Shown: positions 17,324 through 25,599 of the stretch, one piece after another | Layout of the letters: each line of letters begins with the position of its first letter | Numbering within the stretch: position 1 is the stretch's first letter | Program-made: the position numbers and the translations under genes | The notes under the pieces: model-generated | What the model saw: the letters and a program-made list of their open reading frames with translations, nothing else | Database searches by the model: none | Told to the model about the DNA's origin: nothing | Source of the DNA: Psychroflexus salarius | GTDB taxonomy: Bacteria; Bacteroidota; Bacteroidia; Flavobacteriales; Flavobacteriaceae | NCBI RefSeq assembly: GCF_900129035.1 | Contig: NZ_FQTW01000001.1 | Location: forward strand, 62,001-126,000 | Length of the DNA stretch: 64,000 bases | Reading direction: 5' to 3'

Positions 17324-19195
17324 ATGGCTAAAGAAACAAAATATACCGAAGATAATATTAAGTCTTTAGACTGGAAAGCACATATTAGAATGCGTCCAGG
17401 AATGTATATTGGTAAACTTGGTGATGGTTCTAGCGCAGATGATGGTATTTATATTTTGCTAAAGGAAGTCCTTGACAACTCTATCGATGAATTTGTAATG
17501 GGCTCAGGCAAAACTATTGAAGTTTCCATTCAAGGTTCACGTGTCATTGTTCGTGATTATGGTCGAGGCATTCCGTTAGGTAAAGTGGTAGATGTTGTTT
17601 CAAAAATGAATACTGGCGGAAAATATGATACAAATGCTTTTAAAAAGTCAGTTGGACTTAATGGCGTTGGTACTAAAGCCGTTAACGCCTTGTCATCATT
17701 TTTTAGGGTCGAATCTACTCGAGATGGTAATTCAGTCTCTGCGGAATTTGAACAAGGTGAATTAATTAATACCGAAGAACTTACCGAAACTTCTAGAAGG
17801 CGCGGAACAAAAGTTAGCTTTATTCCAGATGAAGCCATTTTCAAAAGCTTCAATTACAGAAAAGAATATATTGAAAAGATGCTTAAAAACTATGTGTATT
17901 TAAACCCTGGTTTAAGCATTATTTTTAATGGTGAGAAATTTTATTCAGAAGAAGGTTTAAAAGATTTACTAGGCGATCGCATTGCTGAAAAAGACCGCTT
18001 ATTTGATATTATTCACCTTAAAGGAAACGATATTGAAGTAGCCTTAACTTTTAGTAAAGCTCAGTACAGCGAAGAATATCATTCCTTTGTAAATGGTCAG
18101 CATACCACACAAGGTGGTACACATCAGTCGGCTTTTAGAGAAGCAATAGTTAAAACAGTTCGTGAATTTTACGGTAAAAATTTTGACCCAAGTGATGTAA
18201 GAAAATCTATTGTTTCAGCAATTAGTATAAAGGTCATGGAACCAGTGTTTGAAAGTCAAACCAAAACAAAGCTGGGTTCTACCGATATGGGAGGAAATTT
18301 GCCAACGGTAAGAACTTATATCGTAGATTTTGTAAAAACTAAACTCGATAATTATCTGCATAAACACACAGATACTGCAGATAAATTACATCGGAAAATC
18401 CTTCAAGCCGAAAAAGAGCGCAAAGACTTATCTGGTATCAGGAAATTAGCAAAAGAACGCGCAAAAAAAGCAAGCCTTCATAATAAAAAATTACGCGACT
18501 GCAGAATTCACCTTACTGATACTAAAAAAGAAAACTACTTAGACACTACTTTATTTATAACTGAAGGCGACTCGGCTAGTGGAAGCATCACTAAATCAAG
18601 AAACGTAAACACACAAGCCGTTTTTAGTTTAAAAGGAAAGCCTTTAAATTCGTACGGTTTAAGTAAAAAAATTGTTTACGAGAATGAAGAATTTAATTTA
18701 CTTCAAGCCGCTTTAAATATTGAAGATTCTCTAGAAGATTTACGATACAATAACATTGTAATTGCAACCGATGCCGATGTAGATGGTATGCATATTCGGC
18801 TTCTAATTATCACGTTTTTCCTTCAATTTTTCCCTGAATTAATTAAAGAAGGCCATTTATATATTTTACAAACGCCTTTATTTAGGGTTAGAAACAAAAA
18901 AGAAACCATTTATTGTTACTCTGAAAATGAACGTAAAGAAGCCATCAAAAAATTAAGTGGTAGTCCTGAAATTACACGTTTTAAGGGTTTAGGTGAAATC
19001 TCTCCAGATGAGTTTGTCCATTTTATTGGTGATGATATTCGCTTAGATCCAGTTATGCTTGAAAAAGATCAGAGTATAGACGACTTATTAAAATTTTATA
19101 TGGGTAAAAACACACCTGATCGTCAAAATTTTATTATCGACAACCTCAGAGTTGAAATCGATTTACTTGAAGAAATCGCCTATGAGACTAACTAA
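17324..19195 (+). CDS. parE: DNA topoisomerase IV subunit B
   Basis: 623 residues. GHKL ATPase motifs: [24 protein letters not shown] and [14 protein letters not shown]. The TOPRIM region has the EGDSASGSI motif and [12 protein letters not shown] metal-binding Asp pair, and the end carries [13 protein letters not shown]. It supplies the ATPase half of topoisomerase IV, which decatenates daughter chromosomes. Gene order parE, small membrane protein, parC on one strand with small gaps indicates an operon. The length and the lack of the insert seen in many GyrB proteins fit ParE of Bacteroidota. Confidence 0.96.
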   Translation: MAKETKYTEDNIKSLDWKAHIRMRPGMYIGKLGDGSSADDGIYILLKEVLDNSIDEFVMGSGKTIEVSIQGSRVIVRDYGRGIPLGKVVDVVSKMNTGGKYDTNAFKKSVGLNGVGTKAVNALSSFFRVESTRDGNSVSAEFEQGELINTEELTETSRRRGTKVSFIPDEAIFKSFNYRKEYIEKMLKNYVYLNPGLSIIFNGEKFYSEEGLKDLLGDRIAEKDRLFDIIHLKGNDIEVALTFSKAQYSEEYHSFVNGQHTTQGGTHQSAFREAIVKTVREFYGKNFDPSDVRKSIVSAISIKVMEPVFESQTKTKLGSTDMGGNLPTVRTYIVDFVKTKLDNYLHKHTDTADKLHRKILQAEKERKDLSGIRKLAKERAKKASLHNKKLRDCRIHLTDTKKENYLDTTLFITEGDSASGSITKSRNVNTQAVFSLKGKPLNSYGLSKKIVYENEEFNLLQAALNIEDSLEDLRYNNIVIATDADVDGMHIRLLIITFFLQFFPELIKEGHLYILQTPLFRVRNKKETIYCYSENERKEAIKKLSGSPEITRFKGLGEISPDEFVHFIGDDIRLDPVMLEKDQSIDDLLKFYMGKNTPDRQNFIIDNLRVEIDLLEEIAYETN

Positions 19196-19658
19196 TTACC
19201 GTGCTACTAAATTTTTACCCGGAATTTATTTTTTTACAATTGTTATCGGCATTGTTGCCTTTTTCTTGTATCAACTCATGGGAAAACAGTTTTTACCATC
19301 CATTAAGTACCTTTATGCTTTAGAATTTCTTGTTTTTATGGCATTAATTTATACTTATATTAATGGCAAATATCTTGAGTTTGATAGTGAAGGTGCTCTA
19401 ATCGGAATATATACTAGAGGCGTCATATTTTCTGAAGTTGTTAATTACCGAGATAAGCGCTTCGATTTAAAGCGTGAGCACGTAGTTAAATATTCTATTT
19501 TAAATTTATTCTTTTACAAAAGACTAACAATCTATTACAAGTCATCAACAAGAAAGCAAAAAATAAAAATAAATATTACCTTATTAAGTCCGCGTAAAAC
19601 AAGATATTTAAGAAAATCATTATCTAAACTTGTCAGACAAAATTCAAAATCAAAATAA
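19182..19658 (+). CDS. Membrane protein between parE and parC, unknown function
   Basis: 158 residues from ATG 19182, overlapping the end of parE by 14 bases; an upstream start at 19152 would extend the overlap and I consider it less likely. Two transmembrane segments (about 12-34 and 40-60) precede a basic soluble part with beta-rich pattern [20 protein letters not shown] and a Lys/Arg-rich C-terminus, similar in outline to membrane PH-like proteins. I recognise no named family. It is co-transcribed with both topoisomerase IV subunits, but no functional link can be read from its sequence. Confidence 0.8.
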   Translation: MRLTNYRATKFLPGIYFFTIVIGIVAFFLYQLMGKQFLPSIKYLYALEFLVFMALIYTYINGKYLEFDSEGALIGIYTRGVIFSEVVNYRDKRFDLKREHVVKYSILNLFFYKRLTIYYKSSTRKQKIKINITLLSPRKTRYLRKSLSKLVRQNSKSK

Positions 19659-19672
19659 ATCTAATTTAAATC

Positions 19673-22237
19673 ATGAGTGATATTCCTGAAATAACCAATA
19701 ATAATGATTCTATTAAGATTAATGGGATGTACCAAGATTGGTTTTTAGATTATGCCTCTTATGTTATTTTAGAACGTGCAGTCCCATCAGTTGTTGACGG
19801 TTTTAAACCAGTTCATCGACGCATTTTACATGCGATGAAAGATCTTGATGATGGTCGCTACAATAAAGTAGCTAATATTGTCGGGCATACTATGCAGTAT
19901 CATCCGCATGGCGATGCTAGTATTTCAGATGCGATTGTACAAATTGGCCAAAAAGATTTATTAATTGATACCCAAGGAAACTGGGGAAATATCTTGACAG
20001 GTGATAGCGCAGCAGCTTCTCGATATATAGAAGCACGTTTAACCAAATTTGCGCTTGAAGTTGTTTTTAACCCAAAAACAACCGAATGGCAACTATCTTA
20101 TGATGGTCGAAAAAAAGAACCCGTTAATTTACCCGTTAAATTTCCGATGGTACTTGCGCAAGGTGCTGAAGGTATTGCCGTTGGTTTAAGTACAAAAATT
20201 TTACCTCATAATTTTAATGAACTCATAGAGGCTTCAATTAAGCATTTAGAAGGTAAAAAGTTTAAACTCTTTCCCGATTTTCCAACCGCTGGCATCATTG
20301 ATGTAAGTGCCTATAATGATGGTTTACGTGGTGGAAAGGTAAGAATAAGAGCTAAAATTTCAGCAAGAGATAAAAATACGCTTGTCATTTCTGAAATTCC
20401 ATATAGTACCAATACCACCAGTTTAATAGAGTCAATTTTAAAGGCAAACGACAAAGGAAAAATTAAAATAAAAAAAATTGAAGATAACACCTCGTCTTCA
20501 GTTGAAATACTTGTGCATATTCCATCTTCAATTTCACCAGATAAAACCATAGATGCACTTTATGCGTTTACCAATTGTGAAGTGTCAATTTCACCATTAA
20601 GTTGTGTAATTACAGATGATAAGCCTCATTTTTTAGGCGTTAGTGAATTATTAAAAATTAGCACTAATCACACCGTTGATTTGTTGAAAGCCGAACTAGA
20701 AATTAAACTTTCTGAGCTTGAAAATCAATGGCATTTTTTATCATTAGAAAAAATCTTTATAGAAAATCGTATTTATAGAGATATAGAAGAAGAAGAGACT
20801 TGGGAAGGCGTTATTCAGGCAATCGACCGAGGACTGAAGCCTTTCATAAAACATTTGAAGCGACAAGTCACAGAAGACGATATTACGCGATTAACTGAAA
20901 TTAAAATCAAGCGTATTTCTAAATTCGATTTAGATAAAGCTCAACAAAAAATTGAAGCACTTGAAGGTGAAATAGAACAAGTTAAATATAACTTAGCAAA
21001 CCTAATAACATTTGCTATTGATTATTTTAAAAACCTAAAATCTAAATACGGCAAAGGTCGCGAACGTCAATCTGAAATTAGATTGTTTGAAGATATAGAA
21101 GCCTCTAAAGTTGTTATTAGAAATACCAAACTTTACGTTAATCGCAAAGAAGGTTTTATCGGGACATCGCTCAAAAAAGAAGAATATGTAACCGATTGTA
21201 GCGACATTGATGACATCATTTGCTTTACTGAAAGTGGTTTAATGATGGTAACAAAAGTTGATACAAAAACCTTTATCGGTAAAAATATCATCTATACCAA
21301 TATTTTTAAGCGTAAAGACAAACGTACCATTTATAATATCATTTATCGTGATGGAAAAACAGGACATAATTTTATGAAGCGTTTCTCAGTCACTTCAATT
21401 ACACGTGATCGCGCCTATGATATTACACAAGGAAAAGCAGGATCTAAAGTGCTTTATTTTAGTGCTAATCCTAATGGAGAAGCTGAAGTTGTTAATATTC
21501 AATTAAGACAAAAAAAAGGACTCAAAAAATTAAAATTTGATCTCGATTTTAAAGATTTAGCTATTAAAGGTCGAGGCGTAAAAGGTAATATAGTTACTAA
21601 ACTTCCTATCAAACGTGCTGAGCTTAAAGAAGAAGGTGTATCCACTTTAAAACCTCGTAAAATATGGTTTGACGATACAGTTAGGCGTTTAAATACAGAT
21701 GAACGTGGCGAACTTCTAGGTGCATTTAAAGGTAATGACCGCCTTTTAATTGTTCGTCAAAACGGAATTGTGAAAACAATCATACCAGAAATAACAACAC
21801 ATTTTGAAAATGATGTTATTGTCCTTGAAAAATGGCAACCCAAAAAACCGATAAGCGTTATTTATTGGGAAGGCGAAAAGCAACGTTACTATCTCAAGCG
21901 CTTTTTGATTGAACAAACCGATAAAGAAGAACAGGTGATTACAGATCATCCCGATTCTCAATTAGAATTAATCAGCACCGACTATCGGCCACAAATAGAA
22001 ATTGAGTTTATAAAACAGAAAGGCAAAGATCGTAAACCTAATCAAATAATTAATGCTGAAGAGTTTATAGCTATCAAAGGGATAAAGGCTCAAGGTAATC
22101 AATTAACAGCAGATAAAGTCAAACAAATCAATGCATTAGAGCCACTAAAGCACGAATTAGATGATATGGAGAGCAAAGATTTTAATGATGAATCAGAAAA
22201 CAATTCTTCTCATGAGTCACAAGTTAGCTTATTTTAA
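19673..22237 (+). CDS. parC: DNA topoisomerase IV subunit A
   Basis: 854 residues. Catalytic Tyr118 in AAASRYIEARL, the winged helix around KPVHRRILHAM and YHPHGD, a long coiled coil (about 420-450) and a C-terminal beta-propeller-like region followed by an acidic Ser/Asn tail ending in SLF. It cleaves and rejoins DNA in the ParE/ParC heterotetramer. At the position equivalent to E. coli ParC Ser80, the residue after HPHGD is Ala. The 3' end overlaps the convergent lipoprotein gene by 9 bases. Confidence 0.96.
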   Translation: MSDIPEITNNNDSIKINGMYQDWFLDYASYVILERAVPSVVDGFKPVHRRILHAMKDLDDGRYNKVANIVGHTMQYHPHGDASISDAIVQIGQKDLLIDTQGNWGNILTGDSAAASRYIEARLTKFALEVVFNPKTTEWQLSYDGRKKEPVNLPVKFPMVLAQGAEGIAVGLSTKILPHNFNELIEASIKHLEGKKFKLFPDFPTAGIIDVSAYNDGLRGGKVRIRAKISARDKNTLVISEIPYSTNTTSLIESILKANDKGKIKIKKIEDNTSSSVEILVHIPSSISPDKTIDALYAFTNCEVSISPLSCVITDDKPHFLGVSELLKISTNHTVDLLKAELEIKLSELENQWHFLSLEKIFIENRIYRDIEEEETWEGVIQAIDRGLKPFIKHLKRQVTEDDITRLTEIKIKRISKFDLDKAQQKIEALEGEIEQVKYNLANLITFAIDYFKNLKSKYGKGRERQSEIRLFEDIEASKVVIRNTKLYVNRKEGFIGTSLKKEEYVTDCSDIDDIICFTESGLMMVTKVDTKTFIGKNIIYTNIFKRKDKRTIYNIIYRDGKTGHNFMKRFSVTSITRDRAYDITQGKAGSKVLYFSANPNGEAEVVNIQLRQKKGLKKLKFDLDFKDLAIKGRGVKGNIVTKLPIKRAELKEEGVSTLKPRKIWFDDTVRRLNTDERGELLGAFKGNDRLLIVRQNGIVKTIIPEITTHFENDVIVLEKWQPKKPISVIYWEGEKQRYYLKRFLIEQTDKEEQVITDHPDSQLELISTDYRPQIEIEFIKQKGKDRKPNQIINAEEFIAIKGIKAQGNQLTADKVKQINALEPLKHELDDMESKDFNDESENNSSHESQVSLF

Positions 22238-22612
22238 CTCACTTATTTTAGTGACTTGTCCTTCCTGGGTCTTAGTTTCTCCAACTATATTATAAGAAAA
22301 TTTATAAGTGTTCTCTTTTGTGGTTAAAATTCGCATTTGTATGGGCTTTTTTTCAGACCTGTTTTTAGGGTTTTTGGAAGTCAAAATATATTGACAATCA
22401 TTAACCCACCGAATATATGCCGTATCACGCTTATTTTTATAGAGCTCTATTTCGATGCTATCATTCCTAATAAATTGGGTCGTTTCTAACTCGCCATTGA
22501 CAAGTGTTTTAAATTCAAATACGCCCGTTTTAAATTTATGACAATTACGTTCAGATTGGTAACACGAGCTTAAAGTTACACTCAGTAATACTAAACAAAT
22601 AAAGTTTTTCAT
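22229..22612 (-). CDS. Small lipoprotein, convergent with parC
   Basis: 127 residues. Lipoprotein signal peptide with lipobox LSSC at about residues 14-17, then a compact beta-rich domain with FKTGVFEF, IRNDSIEIE, IRWVNDCQYIL and PIQMRIL. Relatives beside parC in flavobacteria have, as I recall, been mislabelled as DNA topoisomerase IV in databases; nothing in this sequence supports such a function. It is probably a periplasmic or outer-membrane-associated lipoprotein. Confidence 0.78.
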   Translation of the reverse strand: MKNFICLVLLSVTLSSCYQSERNCHKFKTGVFEFKTLVNGELETTQFIRNDSIEIELYKNKRDTAYIRWVNDCQYILTSKNPKNRSEKKPIQMRILTTKENTYKFSYNIVGETKTQEGQVTKISELK

Positions 22613-22635
22613 CGAATTAATTTTCTACAAAAATA

Positions 22636-23052
22636 TTAATTGCTCTGTTCAAAAGAATCAAACGTACCATCATTATAACAAATTATTACCGTTTTAATTA
22701 TTTTATCGGGTTTAGTAGCAAGTTTTGAGTATGTAGAAGGAATATTTTGACTAATATTTTCAGATTGTTTTTGAGATGGAGTAGTAGCTGTTTTCTTGCT
22801 TTCTTCAGATTCATTTTGAGTTGAAGTTGATGGAAATTCACCTTTACCATTTAGTAACCAATATAATTCTACATCAGTAAATTCATTAACAACCTTCATC
22901 ACAAAATCTAAACTAGGTTTGTTTCTACCAGAGAGAATATGTGAAATTGAAGCACGACCTACATCAATTCTATCAGCAAAACTTGACGCGTTGAGATCAT
23001 AAACTTCCATAATACGTTGTATACGTTTGGAAAAATCAGCGCTGTTTACCAT
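22636..23052 (-). CDS. XRE-family transcriptional regulator
   Basis: 138 residues. An N-terminal lambda-repressor-like helix-turn-helix spans about 5-68 (SSFADRIDVGRASISHILSG, then KPSLDFVMKVV and the WLLNGKGEF ending common in Bacteroidota XRE proteins). A low-complexity Ser/Thr/Gln/Glu linker and a short hydrophobic/acidic tail with VIICYNDGTFDSF follow. It is probably autoregulated: TGTAAA heptamers lie in its own promoter and again at the promoter of the divergent peptidase gene. Confidence 0.87.
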   Translation of the reverse strand: MVNSADFSKRIQRIMEVYDLNASSFADRIDVGRASISHILSGRNKPSLDFVMKVVNEFTDVELYWLLNGKGEFPSTSTQNESEESKKTATTPSQKQSENISQNIPSTYSKLATKPDKIIKTVIICYNDGTFDSFEQSN

Positions 23053-23084
23053 TGTATAAAAGTTTGTTTAATATTGTAAATATG

Positions 23085-23092
23085 CAAATGTA
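23085..23092 (-). promoter_or_regulatory. Bacteroidota -7 promoter element for the XRE regulator
   Basis: Minus-strand TACATTTG matches TAnnTTTG, 32 bases before ATG 23052. Two TGTAAA-type heptamers (23075-23081 and 23089-23095) overlap or flank it. Confidence 0.5.
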
Positions 23093-23325
23093 AACAATAA
23101 ATCTAAATTAGAAAAAAGTCTTAAATCAATTAATTTATAATTAAACAAAAGCTTCATTAAAATATTTTAAATAACTGGAAATAAATAATTTATCTAAAAA
23201 TAGATCGCTGTTAACATTTAGTAAACATTAATCTAAGTTAAACTCAATTCAGTAAGTCTTAAAAATTTACAATTGTGAAAAAATCAAAACTTGTTATGGT
23301 TTACTTGTGTAAACTTTTCTTTTTT

Positions 23326-23333
23326 TACTTTTG
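23326..23333 (+). promoter_or_regulatory. Promoter of the M14 peptidase gene (-33 TTG and -7 TACTTTTG)
   Basis: TACTTTTG (23326-23333) with TTG at 23305-23307, an 18-base spacer, is the best complete Bacteroidota promoter I found in the window. It ends 5 bases before ATG 23339. Two copies of TGTAAAC (23308-23314, 23332-23338) bracket it. Confidence 0.6.
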
Positions 23334-23338
23334 TAAAC

Positions 23339-24520
23339 ATGACATTACCTTTATACTTTTACAAGACCTTATTTCGTAATTATAATCAGTTTAAATGTGA
23401 TCAGCTTTATGGTCGATTGTTACTTGAGGATAAAGTTCATACGCTAAATCATAAATTATCTCACCATTTATCAATTAAGAATGAAGGCAATTCTGTTGAG
23501 TCAAGAATTATAACATCTTTCAATTTAGGAAATGGACCTATCAAGATATTGGTTTGGTCGCAAATGCATGGTAACGAATCTACTTCAACCAAAGCGATTT
23601 ATGATTTTTTGAATTGGGTTACATTAAACTCGAATGTTTCAAATCAAAACCTTACCGATTTACTTCAAAAAGTTACGCTTAAAATAATTCCTATTTTAAA
23701 TCCAGATGCTGCGTTTAAATACACGCGATTTAACGCCAATAATGTCGACTTAAATAGAGATGCTAAACTGCAATCACAACCTGAGACTAAAGTTTTGTTC
23801 TCTATTGTTGAGTCATTTCAACCAGATTTATGTTTAAATATGCATGGGCAGCGTACTATTTTTAGTGCTGGTCAAAAACCTGTTCCGGCTACATTATCAT
23901 TTTTATCGGCTTCTTCTACCAAAGATCGCCGCATTAGTGAGGTTAGGTTAAAATCAATGGCTATCATTAATCAAATGAATGCTATGCTACAAAATTTTAT
24001 TCCGCAGCATGTTGGTCGTTACAATGATGGATTTAATATCAATTGTACAGGAGACTATTTACATTCGGTCGGTATTCCGACGGTCTTATTTGAATCAGGC
24101 CATTATACCAACGATTATGAAAGAGAGGTTGTCAGAAAATATACTTTTTTAAGCCTATTTAAGGCTATAGAGTTTGCCACTAATTTTGGGGAAATAAATA
24201 TTGATGAGTCTGTTGAAAGAAATTATAATGAAATTCCAGAAAACCAAGAATTGTTTGTAGATGTAATTGTTGAAAATTTACAAATTAATCAAGAAGTAAA
24301 GCGTGTTGGCATTAAATATGAAGAATCTCCTGAAGGCAGTTACGTCGTTTTTAAACCTTTAGTGGTTGAAATAGCAGATAAGTCTTCGTTTTACGGTCAT
24401 ACTATAATTGATGCAAGTAGGACTTTAAATCATTTTAAATTTAAAGATTTAAAAGTTGGTGATGAGTTTCCTGAGCTTAAGATTAACGAAAACGTTTTCG
24501 TGAAAAAATTTAAAATTTAA
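23339..24520 (+). CDS. M14-family zinc carboxypeptidase-like protein
   Basis: 393 residues from ATG 23339; the longer frame from 23291 begins inside the promoter and encodes an implausible N-terminus. Zinc ligands: His77 and Glu80 in QMHGNEST and His169 in LNMHGQRT. Substrate-binding NVDLNRD lies around 135-141, and FESGHYTND later may hold the catalytic Glu. A C-terminal beta domain follows. There is no signal peptide, so it acts in the cytoplasm on a peptide or amidated amino acid; the substrate cannot be named. The divergent XRE gene and shared heptamers suggest joint regulation. Confidence 0.87.
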   Translation: MTLPLYFYKTLFRNYNQFKCDQLYGRLLLEDKVHTLNHKLSHHLSIKNEGNSVESRIITSFNLGNGPIKILVWSQMHGNESTSTKAIYDFLNWVTLNSNVSNQNLTDLLQKVTLKIIPILNPDAAFKYTRFNANNVDLNRDAKLQSQPETKVLFSIVESFQPDLCLNMHGQRTIFSAGQKPVPATLSFLSASSTKDRRISEVRLKSMAIINQMNAMLQNFIPQHVGRYNDGFNINCTGDYLHSVGIPTVLFESGHYTNDYEREVVRKYTFLSLFKAIEFATNFGEINIDESVERNYNEIPENQELFVDVIVENLQINQEVKRVGIKYEESPEGSYVVFKPLVVEIADKSSFYGHTIIDASRTLNHFKFKDLKVGDEFPELKINENVFVKKFKI

Positions 24521-24554
24521 TTCAAAATCTCAATTTTTATTACATTTTATTCAT

Positions 24555-24562
24555 TAATTTTG
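24555..24562 (+). promoter_or_regulatory. Possible -7 promoter element for the Lrp/AsnC gene
   Basis: TAATTTTG matches TAnnTTTG, 35 bases before ATG 24598. No clear -33 element; tentative. Confidence 0.3.
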
Positions 24563-24597
24563 CTTTTTAATTCATTAATGTTTAAAAAATACTCAAA

Positions 24598-25077
24598 ATG
24601 GCTCGATTTAAATTAGACGATACAGATCATCAAATTTTAAATATGTTAATTGAAAATACTAGAACACCATTTACTGATATAGCTAAAAAGTTAGATATAT
24701 CAGCTGGTACTGTTCATGTACGTGTGAGAAAAATGGAAGAGGCTCAAATTATTCAAGGGTCTTCTTTAACCTTAAACTACAAGTCTTTAGGTTATACATT
24801 TATAGCTTATGTTGGTATTTTTTTAGAAAAGACCTCACAAACACAATTTGTTTTAAACCGTCTTGAGGATATTCCTAATATTACCGTTGCTCACGTTACT
24901 ACTGGGAAATTTAATTTATTTTGCAAAATAAGAGCTAGAAATACAGAGCATGCTAAAAATATTATTTTCAAAATTGATGATATTGATGGTGTAAGCCGAA
25001 CCGAAACTATGATTTCATTAGAAGAAAGTTTAAACGATAAAACACGTTTGATGCGTTCTATTTTTCAAGAAATATAG
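24598..25077 (+). CDS. Lrp/AsnC-family transcriptional regulator
   Basis: 159 residues. N-terminal winged helix (LDDTDHQILNMLIENTRTPF, then DIAKKLDISAGTVHVRVRKMEE) and C-terminal RAM ligand-binding domain (FIAYVGIFLEK, VAHVTTGKFNLFCKIRARN, then GVSRTETMISLEES). Such proteins form octamers and respond to amino acids; the regulon cannot be read here. A strong terminator follows. Confidence 0.92.
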   Translation: MARFKLDDTDHQILNMLIENTRTPFTDIAKKLDISAGTVHVRVRKMEEAQIIQGSSLTLNYKSLGYTFIAYVGIFLEKTSQTQFVLNRLEDIPNITVAHVTTGKFNLFCKIRARNTEHAKNIIFKIDDIDGVSRTETMISLEESLNDKTRLMRSIFQEI

Positions 25078-25100
25078 TTTTTGTAATTGTGAAAAAAAAG

Positions 25101-25126
25101 AAAGCCTCGATTGATCGAGGCTTTTT
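25101..25126. terminator. Bidirectional intrinsic terminator
   Basis: Stem AAAGCCTCGAT / ATCGAGGCTTT with a two-base loop and a T run, between the convergent Lrp and HPF genes. Confidence 0.9.
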
Positions 25127-25151
25127 GCTATATTAAAAATGATAATCACTA

Positions 25152-25454
25152 TTAGCGGGTAGTCATTTTTTCTTTCTTCTTTTGAAGTTGTCTTCTAAGT
25201 TCGGAGCTGGTTTCGCTAATTGCTGCTTCAAAATTTTTAGCACTTGTTGAAGCAAATAAGTTTTGACCTGGTGCACTTAGCTTAATTTCGCAAATCATAC
25301 CTGAATCTGGTTCAGATGTATTTTCTTTTTTAAAGAAAACTTCAGCTCTAACTATCCAGTCATATCGATCTTTTAATTTATTTAAGTGGTTGTTGGTAAA
25401 CGCTTCTAGTCGTTCGCTTGCAGTAACATGCACATAATTAAAATTTACGTCCAT
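25152..25454 (-). CDS. hpf: Ribosome hibernation-promoting factor, short form
   Basis: 100 residues matching the HPF/RaiA fold throughout (VHVTASERLEAF, HLNKLKDRYDWIVRAEVFF, then CEIKLSAPGQNLFA and a basic tail RRQLQKKKEK). It binds the 30S subunit and stabilises inactive ribosomes in stationary phase or stress. No C-terminal dimerisation domain, so it is the short form. Confidence 0.92.
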   Translation of the reverse strand: MDVNFNYVHVTASERLEAFTNNHLNKLKDRYDWIVRAEVFFKKENTSEPDSGMICEIKLSAPGQNLFASTSAKNFEAAISETSSELRRQLQKKKEKMTTR

Positions 25455-25599
25455 AGGTTTGTTTTTTAAAGATTAACATTCATTCAAATTTCTTGAAAAT
25501 TACCTCAATTATCTATGATATTCATCAGTTCAAATCAAAGTAATTTCAATTTATTTATAATATAAATATAAGCTTTTAGACTAAATTAAACCTCTAAAT

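Noticed and set aside
23291-23338. Longer N-terminus for the M14 peptidase
   Set aside because: The extension spans the TTG-N18-TACTTTTG promoter and encodes an unlikely peptide; ATG 23339 is preferred.
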